Assembly (NCBI GenBank): GCA_028824415.1
Contig: JAPPDX010000001.1
Coordinates: 1-38,466, forward strand
Reading direction: 5' to 3'
DNA: 38,466 bases
Source of the DNA: a bacterium
GTDB taxonomy: Bacteria > Actinomycetota > Acidimicrobiia > Acidimicrobiales > CATQHL01
Part shown: in pieces, positions 17,337 to 25,385 of the stretch
Layout of the letters: the number at the start of each line of letters is the position of its first letter
Numbering within the stretch: the stretch's first letter is position 1
Program-made: the position numbers and the translations under genes
Notes under the pieces: model-generated
What the model saw: the letters and a program-made list of their open reading frames with translations, nothing else
The model's database searches: none
What the model was told of the DNA's origin: nothing

Positions 17337-18194
17337 TCAGCCATCCCCCAGACCGAACTTGGCCTTCAGGATGTCGTCGAAGTTGCGGTGGCCGAAGGTC
17401 ACCAAGCGGGCCGGCCGGGGCGAGGCGGTGCACTCCACCACGCCGCCGGGCTGCAGCACCCGGCACACGTGGCCGTCGAGGGCGAGAGCGGCCGGCTGCT
17501 CGGCCTGCACCTCGATGTGGATCGTGGTGTCGGGCGGCAATACGAGCGAGCGGTCGAACGGAGAGTGCGGCGACACGGGCGTCACGACGAGAGCCTGATG
17601 GGTGGGGGCAAGGATAGGGCCGCGCACGCTCAGCGAGTACGCCGTCGACCCGGTGGGTGACGCCACGATGAGCCCGTCGGCCCGGTAGGCGGTGAAGAAG
17701 CGCCCGTCGACGCTGAGGCCCAGGCGCACGCTTCGACCCCTGTCGAGCTTCTCGACGACCGCCTCGTTGAGCGCATCGAGTTCCACGGACGGCTTCTTGC
17801 CGCCGGCGTTGGCGACCCGCACGGCCAGCCGCATCCGCTCCACGATGTCGAAGTCGCCGGCGAGCCAGCGCTCGACCGCGGCGCGGGCGTCGCCGGGCTC
17901 CACCTCGGCGAGGTAGGCCAGTTGTCCGAAGTTCACGCCGAGGACCGCCACGCCGGCGTCGGCCGCCAGGCGCACGGCCCGCAGGATGCTGCCGTCGCCG
18001 CCAAGGCTCACGACCAGGTCGACCTCACCCACGTCGGCCTCGTCGCACGCCAGGCCGTCGAGTTCGGCGGACCGGGCGTCGGGACCGGGCAGGCGGACCT
18101 GGTGCCCCTCGGCCTGCAACCAGGCGGCCAACGCCTGCGCCAGGCGGTGCGCCGGCGGGCGGCGCGGGTGCACGACGAGGGCGAAGGTGGCCAC
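17337..18194 (-). CDS. nadK: NAD kinase (ATP/polyphosphate-NAD kinase)
   Basis: 285 residues; phosphorylates NAD+ to NADP+ in the cytosol. The GGDG motif is in VVSLGGDGSILRAVRL (about 62-77). The next conserved motif reads VLGVNFGQLAYLAEV, where the more common text is N.G.LGFL; the Ala-Tyr variation is mild. The C-terminal substrate region includes DGLIVASPTGSTAYSLSVRGPIL, the family's TGSTAY motif. The GTG at 18194 begins 4 bases after the tlyA stop, so both are clearly one operon. This order (tlyA, nadK, recN) is well known in actinobacteria. Confidence 0.95.
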   Translation of the reverse strand: MATFALVVHPRRPPAHRLAQALAAWLQAEGHQVRLPGPDARSAELDGLACDEADVGEVDLVVSLGGDGSILRAVRLAADAGVAVLGVNFGQLAYLAEVEPGDARAAVERWLAGDFDIVERMRLAVRVANAGGKKPSVELDALNEAVVEKLDRGRSVRLGLSVDGRFFTAYRADGLIVASPTGSTAYSLSVRGPILAPTHQALVVTPVSPHSPFDRSLVLPPDTTIHIEVQAEQPAALALDGHVCRVLQPGGVVECTASPRPARLVTFGHRNFDDILKAKFGLGDG

Positions 18195-18198
18195 GGGC

Positions 18199-19119
18199 TC
18201 AGGTTAGGGCGGCGCGCTCGGCGGCCACCTGCACGGCCGCCTCGATTGCTTCGCCGACTCCGGCGGGAAGCAGCATCCCTGCACTACTCGCGGCCATGGC
18301 TGTCGAGGGAGCAGTGCCGGCAACCGGCGACGGCGGAGCTTCGGCGTGCGCCTCCGGCGCCGGTTCCGGCTGCGCCACCAACTTGCGGCAGTGCAGGAAG
18401 AACTCGGCGTTGCCTTCGGCCCCCGGCGGGTCGGCCAGCAGGATGCCCAGCGGTTCCAGCCCTTCGGCGGCCGCCGCTTCGGCTACCTCTGCGAGCACCC
18501 TGCGCCACACCTCGGCCGAGCGGATGACACCCCGGCCGCGGGAGGCCTCGCGCCGCCCCGCCTCGAACTGCGGCTTCACAAGCATCACGGTGTCGCCACC
18601 CACCAGAGTCAGTTCGGCCAAGCGGGCCATCACGACGCGCAGGCTGATGAAAGACAGATCGGCGGTGACGATCCCGGCCGGTCCTTGGGCCGCCTCGACC
18701 TCGAGGTGGCGCACGTTCACGCCCTCCAGGCTCGTCACCTGCGGTGACGCCCGCAGGCGTTCATGGAGCTGCGCCCGCCCCACGTCGACGGCCGTCACGC
18801 TCGCGGCCCCCCTCTGCAGCAGGCAGTCGGTGAAACCGCCCGTCGACGCCCCCACGTCGATGCAGCGCCGCCCGCTCACGTCGATTCCGAGAGCCTCGAG
18901 GGCGCCCTCGAGCTTCTCTCCCCCGCGGCTCACGAAGCGGGCCCGGCGCAGCACCTCCAGGGCATCACCGGGCAGCACCGAACGGGTCGCGCGCTCGGCC
19001 AGGGCGCCGTTGACGGTCACCGACCGGTCCCCGATGAGCCGGCGGGCCTCCTCCCGGCCGGCTGCAAGCCCTCGCCGCACAAGCTCGGCATCCAGGCGCC
19101 GCCGCCTGCTCGAGTTCAA
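18199..19119 (-). CDS. tlyA: TlyA-family rRNA 2'-O-methyltransferase (S4 domain + FtsJ-like), with C-terminal insertion
   Basis: 306 residues. The N-terminal S4 RNA-binding domain (RRLDAELVRRGLAAGREEARRLIGDRSVTVNG) is followed by an FtsJ-like SAM domain with motif I CIDVGASTGGFTDCLL (about 85-100), the catalytic Lys-Asp-Lys-Glu set partly visible (VTADLSFISL, MLVKPQFEAG). In mycobacteria TlyA methylates 16S and 23S rRNA and affects capreomycin sensitivity. Between the last strand (EGNAEFFLHC) and the usual C-terminal helix (GVGEAIEAAVQVAAERA) lies an Ala/Pro-rich insertion of about 45 residues. The start is a TTG at 19119, chosen because the S4 domain begins right after it; no strong ribosome site is visible. 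Confidence 0.9.
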   Translation of the reverse strand: MNSSRRRRLDAELVRRGLAAGREEARRLIGDRSVTVNGALAERATRSVLPGDALEVLRRARFVSRGGEKLEGALEALGIDVSGRRCIDVGASTGGFTDCLLQRGAASVTAVDVGRAQLHERLRASPQVTSLEGVNVRHLEVEAAQGPAGIVTADLSFISLRVVMARLAELTLVGGDTVMLVKPQFEAGRREASRGRGVIRSAEVWRRVLAEVAEAAAAEGLEPLGILLADPPGAEGNAEFFLHCRKLVAQPEPAPEAHAEAPPSPVAGTAPSTAMAASSAGMLLPAGVGEAIEAAVQVAAERAALT

Positions 19120-19135
19120 GGCGCCGACCCGCTAA

Positions 19136-19256
19136 TGGATTCCGGCCTCCGCCGGAATGACGAGAAGAGAAGCCGGAATGACGCGAGGAGAAGCCGGAAT
19201 GACGAGAGGAGAAGCCGGAATGACGAGAGGAGAAGCCGGAATGACGAGAAGCGGGG
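19136..19256. repeat. Short palindromic element with five 21-bp tandem tail units
   Basis: A 27-bp palindrome (TGGATTCCGG ... CCGGAATGACG, 19136-19162) is followed by tandem units each starting GCCGGAATGACG at 19151, 19172, 19193, 19214 and 19235, an exact 21-bp period. The tail of the palindrome itself supplies the first unit. It fills the gap between the HAD-phosphatase stop and the tlyA start. Confidence 0.92.
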
Positions 19257-19265
19257 CGCCCGGCA

Positions 19266-20096
19266 CTAGCCGGCCGTCTCCCCGAGCACGGCATCAACCA
19301 CGCCGGCCAGGTCCTCTGCGACGAGCGCCGGCGTCGGAGACACCGGCAGGTCATCGTGCGATGTGACGCCGGTCAGCACCAGGGCGAAGTCGAATCCCAG
19401 CGCCTCGGCGAGCAGACCGTCGCTGTCGGGCCGGTCACCGATCACCATGCCGGGCCCGGAGCCGAGGCGCTCCCGCACGCACGACACGGTGGCATCGTTG
19501 GGTTTGCCGGCCAGCACCGGCTCGACCTCGGCGGCGGCGGCCACGGCCGCGAGGATCGCCCCGCCGCCTGCCTCGAGGCCACCGGGCGTGGGGTAGGTGG
19601 GATCGTGGTTCGTCCCGATGAGCCGCGCCCCGGCCCGGACCGCACGCATCGCCCGCCCGCAGGCCGCATAGTCGAACCTCGGATCCATGCCCACCACGAC
19701 GGCATCCACCGCGCGCTCGGCCGGAGCGCCGCCGCCATCGTGAGCACTCGGGCCGTCCGAGGCGTAGCACGCCACGACGGCGCCGGCGCTCTCGGCGGCC
19801 TCGGCGATGCCCTCGCCCCCGCAGACCATCACCCGATCCCCCGGCGCCAGCAGCGACGCCGCGGCCACCGCCGAGGTGACAACCTCGGTCGGCGGCCGCA
19901 CGCCGCAGCGTGCCAGCCGCTCCTGCTGCGTCACCACCGTGAGCCGCGACATGTTGGTGACGAACACCACGTTGCATCCGGCCGCCGCCAGGCGATTGAC
20001 AGCCTCCCCCGCCCCCGCGATGCAGTCATCACCCACCCACATCACGCCGTCGAGGTCGATGACGACGCTGCGAACCGGGCTCACGGAGTCAGCCAC
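19266..20096 (-). CDS. HAD-superfamily IIA phosphatase (NagD/phosphoglycolate phosphatase-like)
   Basis: 276 residues. Motif I is VVIDLDGVMWVGDD (Asp nucleophile and Asp acid/base near residues 14 and 16). Motif II is VVFVTNMSRLT (Asn-Met-Ser). The type IIA cap domain follows (about 85-190; GMDPRFDYAACGRAMRAVRAGARLIGTNHDPTYPTPGG is highly typical). Motif III/IV is VLAGKPND (Lys) and MVIGDRPDSDGLLAEALG (paired acids). In mycobacteria an equivalent phosphatase sits just upstream of tlyA. The GTG at 20096 starts the frame. The substrate is not known, but this family dephosphorylates small phosphate esters such as phosphoglycolate, p-nitrophenyl phosphate or nucleotides. Confidence 0.88.
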   Translation of the reverse strand: MADSVSPVRSVVIDLDGVMWVGDDCIAGAGEAVNRLAAAGCNVVFVTNMSRLTVVTQQERLARCGVRPPTEVVTSAVAAASLLAPGDRVMVCGGEGIAEAAESAGAVVACYASDGPSAHDGGGAPAERAVDAVVVGMDPRFDYAACGRAMRAVRAGARLIGTNHDPTYPTPGGLEAGGGAILAAVAAAAEVEPVLAGKPNDATVSCVRERLGSGPGMVIGDRPDSDGLLAEALGFDFALVLTGVTSHDDLPVSPTPALVAEDLAGVVDAVLGETAG

Positions 20097-20099
20097 GGC

Positions 20100-20210
20100 C
20101 TGGATTCCGGCCCCGGATCGAGTCCGGGGCAGGCTCTTCGCCGGAATGACGAGGAAAAGGGCCGGAATGACGACGAGGAGGGCCGGAATGACGAGCAGGG
20201 GCAGGAATGA
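20100..20210. repeat. Long-form palindromic element plus tandem tail units
   Basis: A 52-bp element (20100-20151) has outer arms CTGGATTCCGG and CCGGAATGACG and an inner hairpin CCCCGGATCGAGTCCGGGG. It is followed by tail copies GCCGGAATGACG at 20140, 20161 and 20182 (21-bp steps) and a decayed one near 20201. It lies immediately upstream of the HAD gene start; the remaining spacer to 20309 shows nothing else. Confidence 0.9.
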
Positions 20211-20309
20211 TCGGGCGAGAGGCGGCGACGCCGGGGGATGGCGCCGGCGCGATTTCGCCAGACGCGCCGCCGACAGCCGCCGGTGGCGCCGCCGGGCAGA
20301 TGACGAGCG

Positions 20310-21338
20310 TCAGGCGACTTCCCAGGTGGCTCTGGAGCGCAGCAGGGCGTGCAGGTCGCCGGGACCGCTTCGATCCTGGGCGAACGCCAACTGCCGGGTC
20401 ACCTGCGAGGCGTACTCCGGGCCCTCGACAGCCCGGAACACGCCGATGGGCGTGGGCATGAAGGGCCCCGAGGAGAGCCGCGACAGGGCGAACGCCAGCG
20501 ACGGCGTCTCGGCCCGCTCGTCGTGGATCAGCAGGTTCTCCTCGCCCACGTCGGCCACGTCCACGAGCTGCAGTTCGCCGCTGCGGTTCATGATCACGCC
20601 GCGCTCCCCCTCGGCACCGAAACGGATCGGCTCGCCATGCTCGAGCGTGATGAGCATGGATGGACGCTTGTCCTTCTTGGTGATCTCGGCGAATGCCCCG
20701 TCGTTGAACACGTTGCAGTTCTGGTAGACCTCCACGAAGGCGGCACCCGTGTGCTCCCAGGCCCGCCGGAACATCTCCTGCATGTGGTTGCGGTCCATGT
20801 CGTGGGTGCGGGCCACGAAGGTGGCCTCGGCCCCCAGCGCCACGCTCAGGGGGTTGAGCGGCTCGTCCACCGATCCCAGGGGCGTGGACTTGGTGACCTT
20901 GCCGATCTCGCTTGTCGGCGAGTACTGGCCCTTGGTGAGGCCGTAGATCTGGTTGTTGAACAGCAGGATCTTGATGTTGATGTTGCGGCGCAGGGAATGC
21001 AGCAGGTGGTTGCCGCCGATCGAAAGGATGTCACCGTCGCCGCCCACGACCCACACGTCCAGGTCGGGTCGGCAGGTGGCCAGTCCGGTGGCCAGAGCCG
21101 GGGCACGCCCGTGGATGCCGTGCATGCCGTAGGTCTTCATGTAGTAGGGGAAGCGGGCGGCGCAACCGATCCCCGACACGAAGACCGTGTTCTCGGGTTG
21201 CGCCCCCAATTGCGGCATCAGCAACTGCATCGCCGACAGGATGGAGTAGTCGCCACAGCCGGGGCACCAGCGGGGCTCCTGGTCGCTGGTCCAGTCGGCT
21301 TTGGTCGTGGACGGGCCGGTGGACGTGTCAGTTGTCAT
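20310..21338 (-). CDS. korB: 2-oxoacid:ferredoxin oxidoreductase, beta subunit
   Basis: 342 residues from the ATG at 21338, an 11-base overlap with korA. Together with KorA it oxidatively decarboxylates a 2-oxoacid (2-oxoglutarate or a similar acid) to acyl-CoA with ferredoxin as acceptor. The [4Fe-4S] ligands are visible as WCPGCGDYS (Cys 25 and 28 or so), GIGCAARFPYY, and NCNVFND. The thiamine-diphosphate motif is VVGGDGDILSIGGNHLLHSLRRN, running to the Asn pair LLFNNQIYGLTKGQYSPTS. The C-terminal tail is typical of actinobacterial KorB. A longer reading from 21395 adds an Arg-rich leader that would overlap korA further; I reject it. Specificity for 2-oxoglutarate is likely from family resemblance but not proven. 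Confidence 0.9.
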   Translation of the reverse strand: MTTDTSTGPSTTKADWTSDQEPRWCPGCGDYSILSAMQLLMPQLGAQPENTVFVSGIGCAARFPYYMKTYGMHGIHGRAPALATGLATCRPDLDVWVVGGDGDILSIGGNHLLHSLRRNINIKILLFNNQIYGLTKGQYSPTSEIGKVTKSTPLGSVDEPLNPLSVALGAEATFVARTHDMDRNHMQEMFRRAWEHTGAAFVEVYQNCNVFNDGAFAEITKKDKRPSMLITLEHGEPIRFGAEGERGVIMNRSGELQLVDVADVGEENLLIHDERAETPSLAFALSRLSSGPFMPTPIGVFRAVEGPEYASQVTRQLAFAQDRSGPGDLHALLRSRATWEVA

Positions 21339-23214
21339 TGACGGCTCCTGCGATGGCGGCGGCAATCTCGCTCGCCGTGAACGGCACACCCTCAACCTTG
21401 GTGATCGACTTCACATCGATGAGGTACTGGGATCGGATGATGGAGGCCAGCTGCCCCAGATTCATCTCCGGAACCAGCACGGTGCGGTACCGGCCCAGCA
21501 GGTCACCCAGGTCGGCGTGCAGCGGGCTGAGATGCGTGAGGTGCAGGTGGTCGACTTGCACATCATCCGCGCGCATCCGCCTGACGGCGCTGGTCACCGC
21601 TCCCCACACCGAACCCCACGACAGCACGGCGACATCGGTGGGGCCATCGCTGTCCACCCAGGTCGGCGGGATGTCAGCGGCGATGCCGGCGACCTTGTTG
21701 GCCCGCAGTTCGGTCATGAGGCCGTGGTTGGCGGGGCTGTAGGAGATGTTGCCCGATCCGTCCTCCTTCTCCAGGCCGCCGACCCGGTGCATGAGCCCGG
21801 GGGTCCCCGGCACCGCCCACGGGCGGGCCAGGGTGGCGGGGTCGCGCAGGTAGGGACGGAACACCGGATTGCCTTCGGCGTCGGTGTCGTTGGGCTGAGT
21901 GGTGAAGTCCACACTGATGTCGGGCAGGTCCTCGAGGTCCGGCAACAGCCACGGCTCGGAGCCGTTGGCGAGGTAGCCGTCGGACAGCAGGATCACCGGC
22001 GTGCGGTACTTCAGCGCCAGCCGCACCGCCTCGATGGCGGCGAAGAAGCACTGCGACGGGCTGTAGGCGGCCACGACCGGCAGTGGCGCTTCGCCGTGGC
22101 GCCCGTAGAGGGCGAGGTTCAGATCCGACGCCTCGGTCTTGGTGGGAAGCCCCGTGGAGGGCCCGCCGCGCTGGATGTCGATGACGAGCAGCGGCAGTTC
22201 GATGCTCAGCGCCAAGCCGATGGTCTCGGCCTTGAGTGCAAGGCCCGGGCCGCTGGTGGTCGTGACACCGATGTGGCCCCCGAACGAAGCCCCCACGGCG
22301 GCGCACACCGCCGCGATCTCGTCCTCGGCCTGGAAGGTGCGCACACCGAAGTTCTTGCGCCCCGACAGCTCGTGCAGCACGTCGGAAGCCGGTGTGATGG
22401 GGTACGACGCCAGGAACAGCGGCAGCTTGGCCTGCTGGGCAGCGGCGATGAGTCCCCAGGACAGCGCCGTGTTGCCGTTGATGCTGGTGTAGGTGCCGGG
22501 CTCGAGCTCGGCAGGACGCACCTTGTAGGTGGCCTGGAACATCTCGGCGGTCTCACCGAATGCGTGCCCGGCCTTGAAGGCGGCCGTGTTCGCCGCAGCC
22601 ACCTTCTCCCGCGAGCCGAACTTCTGCTGGATCCAGTCCAGTGTGGGTTCCACCGGGCGATCGAACAGCCAGCTGACGACGCCGAGCGCGAAGAAGTTCT
22701 TGCTCCGCTCGGCATCCCGAGGCTTCACGCCGAGGTCTTTGCAGACCTCCTTGGTGAGGCTCGTCATGGGCACCAGATAGGTCGTGTAGTGGTCGAGCGT
22801 GCCGTCCGTGAGCGGGTCATCGGTGTAGCCGGCCTTGTCGAGATTCCGCTCCTCGAAGGCGTCGGAGTTGATGATCACCGTGCCACCCACCTCGAGGCGG
22901 TCCAGCTCGCTGCGCAGCGCGGCGGGGTTCATGGCCACCAGCACCGTGGGGGCGTCGCCAGGCGTGGTGACGGTCTCGCTGGCCACCTGGACCTGGAATG
23001 CCGAGACGCCGTGCAGGGTGCCCGCCGGCGCCCGGATCTCGGCGGGAAAGTCCGGAAGGGTGGCGAGGTCGTTGCCGAACAGGGCGCTGGCGCTCGTGAA
23101 GCGGTCGCCGGTGAGCTGCATGCCGTCGCCGGAGTCGCCGGCGAAGCGGATGACCAACCGTTCGAGATCCTCGACGGTCCGTGAGCCCGGTTGTTGGGTT
23201 GCAGTGTCGGTCAC
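21328..23214 (-). CDS. korA: 2-oxoacid:ferredoxin oxidoreductase, alpha subunit (fused gamma-alpha)
   Basis: 628 residues with the gamma domain first (about 15-200: RLVIRFAGDSGDGMQLTGDRF, FPAEIRAPAGTLHGVSAFQVQV) fused to the alpha (pyrimidine-binding) domain (about 245-500: FLASYPITPASDVLHELSG, FQAEDEIAAVCAAVGASFGGH, TTTSGPGLALKAETIGLA). These are the standard 2-oxoglutarate ferredoxin oxidoreductase motifs, including the glycine-rich SGPGL loop. The GTG at 23214 has AGGGA about 7 bases upstream. In actinobacteria such KorAB can replace or supplement 2-oxoglutarate dehydrogenase and can be part of a reductive carboxylation route; the direction here is not shown. A CRP-type site sits about 142 bases upstream of the start. 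Confidence 0.92.
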   Translation of the reverse strand: MTDTATQQPGSRTVEDLERLVIRFAGDSGDGMQLTGDRFTSASALFGNDLATLPDFPAEIRAPAGTLHGVSAFQVQVASETVTTPGDAPTVLVAMNPAALRSELDRLEVGGTVIINSDAFEERNLDKAGYTDDPLTDGTLDHYTTYLVPMTSLTKEVCKDLGVKPRDAERSKNFFALGVVSWLFDRPVEPTLDWIQQKFGSREKVAAANTAAFKAGHAFGETAEMFQATYKVRPAELEPGTYTSINGNTALSWGLIAAAQQAKLPLFLASYPITPASDVLHELSGRKNFGVRTFQAEDEIAAVCAAVGASFGGHIGVTTTSGPGLALKAETIGLALSIELPLLVIDIQRGGPSTGLPTKTEASDLNLALYGRHGEAPLPVVAAYSPSQCFFAAIEAVRLALKYRTPVILLSDGYLANGSEPWLLPDLEDLPDISVDFTTQPNDTDAEGNPVFRPYLRDPATLARPWAVPGTPGLMHRVGGLEKEDGSGNISYSPANHGLMTELRANKVAGIAADIPPTWVDSDGPTDVAVLSWGSVWGAVTSAVRRMRADDVQVDHLHLTHLSPLHADLGDLLGRYRTVLVPEMNLGQLASIIRSQYLIDVKSITKVEGVPFTASEIAAAIAGAVNDN

Positions 23215-23355
23215 GTGCGTTCCCTTGTGCTTCTTGAACCTTGCCGGTCGGCGTCTACAGGCGCGTCATTGCGCGCGGCCACCAGCCGGAAGTGCAATCT
23301 AGTCCCGCCCCGACAAGCCTGGAGCAGGACCGGGGCCGAGCGGGTTGGCGCGGCG

Positions 23356-23371
23356 TGTGACTTTGTTCACA
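23356..23371. promoter_or_regulatory. Perfect CRP/GlxR-type palindrome upstream of korAB
   Basis: TGTGACTTTGTTCACA fits TGTGA-N6-TCACA exactly. It lies in the 267-bp spacer between fbaB and korA. On the minus strand a TAGATT at 23301-23296 could be the -10 of the korA promoter, with a poor -35 (CTCCAG, 17-bp spacing). The palindrome centre would then lie roughly 70-75 bases upstream of the start of transcription, like class I CRP sites. The promoter assignment is inference; the palindrome is seen directly. Confidence 0.7.
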
Positions 23372-23481
23372 GAGCCGGTCGCGGGCAGGTTGCACCGGGA
23401 TCACGTTAGGAGACGGTGATCGCCTTCTGCGGGATTTCGAGGGCGCCGGGAAGGGCTGCCGGAGGGTGCTGTGCCGGGTAC

Positions 23482-24534
23482 TCAGGCCACACCGACGGAG
23501 GCGTCGAGGTAGACGTCCTGGATGGCGCCCAGTAATTCGACCCCGTCGGCCATCGGGCGCTGGAAGGCCTTGCGGCCGCTGATGAGCCCGGTTCCGCCGG
23601 CCCGCTTGTTGATGACCGCGGTGCGCACCGCCTCGGCGAGGTCGTCGGCCCCCGAACTGGCGCCGCCGGAGTTGATGAGCCCCACCCGGCCCATGTAGCA
23701 GTTGGCCACCTGCCAGCGGGTCAGGTCGATGGGGTGATCGGAGGTGAGGTCGCTGTAGACCAGCGGGCTGGTGCGGCCGAAGCCGACCGCCGCATAGCCC
23801 CCATTGTTCTCGGGCAGTTTCTGCTTGACGATGTCGGCCTGGATGGTGACGCCGAGGTGATTGGCCTGACCGGTCAGGTCGGCCGCGCCGTGGTAGTCCA
23901 CACCGTCCACCTTGAAGGCGTTGCTGCGCAGGTAGCACCACAGCACGCAGAACATGCCGAGCCGGTGCGCCTCCTCGAACGCCTCGCTGATCTCGACGAT
24001 CTGACGGCGCGACTCCTGGGACCCGAAGTAGATGGTGGCACCCACACCCGCGGCGCCCAGCTCGAAGGCCCGCTCGACGCTGCCGAAGGTCACCTGGTCG
24101 TAGCTGTTGGGGTGACTCAGGAGCTCATTGTGGTTGAGTTTCACGATGAACGGGATGCGGTGCGCCCAGCGGCGGGACACGGCGCCGAGCACGCCGAAGG
24201 TGGAGGCCACGGCGTTGCAGCCTCCCTCGACGGCGAGGCGCACGATGTTCTCGGGGTCGAAGTAGGCCGGGTTGGGGGCGAAGCTGGCAGCGCCGGAGTG
24301 CTCCACGCCCTGGTCCACCGGCAGGATCGACACGTGGCCGGAGCCGGCCAGGCGGCCGTGGTCGAACAACGCCTGCAGGTTGCGCAGCACCTGCGGCGAG
24401 CGGTCGGTGGCGGAGGCGACCCGGTCCACGAAGTCCGGACCGGGCAGGTGGAGGTCCTCGGCGGGGATGGCCTTGGCGGTGTGGCCGAGCAGGTAGTCGG
24501 CGTCGTCGCCCAAGAGAGCTGCGACGTCTCGCAT
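23482..24534 (-). CDS. fbaB: Fructose-bisphosphate aldolase class I, FbaB/DhnA type
   Basis: 350 residues from the ATG at 24534, which has GAGGAG 7 bases upstream. Reversibly cleaves fructose 1,6-bisphosphate to DHAP and glyceraldehyde 3-phosphate in glycolysis/gluconeogenesis. The sequence closely follows E. coli Fba[22 protein letters not shown] (about 143-163), [51 protein letters not shown] (the Lys in ADIVKQK is the expected Schiff-base residue), and [29 protein letters not shown]. Same strand as korAB. It is separated from korA by a spacer with its own regulatory site, so it probably has a separate promoter. Confidence 0.94.
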   Translation of the reverse strand: MRDVAALLGDDADYLLGHTAKAIPAEDLHLPGPDFVDRVASATDRSPQVLRNLQALFDHGRLAGSGHVSILPVDQGVEHSGAASFAPNPAYFDPENIVRLAVEGGCNAVASTFGVLGAVSRRWAHRIPFIVKLNHNELLSHPNSYDQVTFGSVERAFELGAAGVGATIYFGSQESRRQIVEISEAFEEAHRLGMFCVLWCYLRSNAFKVDGVDYHGAADLTGQANHLGVTIQADIVKQKLPENNGGYAAVGFGRTSPLVYSDLTSDHPIDLTRWQVANCYMGRVGLINSGGASSGADDLAEAVRTAVINKRAGGTGLISGRKAFQRPMADGVELLGAIQDVYLDASVGVA

Positions 24535-24644
24535 CGAGCGGCTCCTCTGTCGTCGGAGGGGTGAAGAACGGGGAGGTCGGCCGCGATACGACCCCACGGT
24601 GCGACCCTACCCCGGTGGCGGCCACAGACGGTGCCAATCGCCGC

Positions 24645-25286
24645 TCAAGGGGACAGGTCGGCGAGGCGATCGGTTGTGTCGGCGAATCCCGGCGCGTGGC
24701 GCTCGAGCCAGGCGAACAGGCGGCGCGCGGCCGGCTGGTCGCCGCCGCGGTCGTAGAGGTCGGCCAGGGCGTAGGCCCGGCGCAGGTGGAACTCCTGGGG
24801 GTTGCGGGGGGTGCGCCAGCCGTCGGCCAGCAGAGCCACCGCCTCCGCCGGCCTGCCCCGGTCGGCGAGCGCCCCCGCGGCCACGATCCGACCCTCGGTC
24901 ACCAACTCGGCCGAGGGGCTCTCGAGGCGCAGCTCATCCCAGAGTTCCTCCACCCTGTCCCAGCGCTGCAGCGCCCGGTAGCAGTCGGCGAGCACCGGTC
25001 CCTGCTCGCAACTGCGGCTGAGCGTGGCGAACGCCTCCAGCTCGCGCGCCGCCGCCCGCCAGCGACGCAGCCGGTACAGGATCAGGCCGTGCAGCTCACG
25101 CACTTCGGGCACGTCCGCGGCCTCGGTGTCCATCACCGGCCGCAACTGCGCCAGAGCGTCGCGGTGGTACTCGGAGGCGAAGCTGTCGGCGGCCTTGGTC
25201 ACCTGACGCAGCGCCCAGCGCCCCCGCTCGGTCCCCAGCCTCTGACGCAGCAACCCCGCCAGGTCGGTCTCGCTCCCGCCGCTCAC
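24645..25286 (-). CDS. TPR-like helical repeat protein, conserved in actinobacteria
   Basis: 213 residues, all helical by composition. It contains degenerate tetratricopeptide-type helix pairs (RELHGLILYRLRRWRAAARELEAFATLS, LADCYRALQRWDRVEELWDEL, IVAAGALADRGRPAEAVALLADGWR, YALADLYDRGGDQPAARRLFAWLERHAP). No signal or membrane segment is seen, so it is likely cytosolic. In mycobacteria a similar protein (as I recall, the Rv1691 position) lies just before the HAD phosphatase and tlyA, so it belongs to that conserved neighbourhood although fbaB and korAB lie between here. The function is unknown; a scaffolding role would be typical of TPR proteins. Confidence 0.7.
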   Translation of the reverse strand: MSGGSETDLAGLLRQRLGTERGRWALRQVTKAADSFASEYHRDALAQLRPVMDTEAADVPEVRELHGLILYRLRRWRAAARELEAFATLSRSCEQGPVLADCYRALQRWDRVEELWDELRLESPSAELVTEGRIVAAGALADRGRPAEAVALLADGWRTPRNPQEFHLRRAYALADLYDRGGDQPAARRLFAWLERHAPGFADTTDRLADLSP

Positions 25287-25385
25287 CGCCCCAGCCTACG
25301 TACCCCGGCAGGGCGGTCCTGTCGGAGACCCCGAGCGGCGCGGGAGACCTAACCCGACCAGTCGAGTTCCGCCGGCGCGATCCGC

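Noticed and set aside
15777..17660. Plus-strand open frame of 627 residues opposite recN and nadK
   Set aside because: Covers two real genes on the other strand; repetitive Gly/Arg composition and no motif.
19151..19256. CRISPR array
   Set aside because: Units are 21-bp direct tandem repeats without unique spacers and derive from the tail of a palindromic element.
21301..23184. Plus-strand open frame of 627 residues opposite korA
   Set aside because: Antisense shadow; korA has all its motifs on the minus strand.
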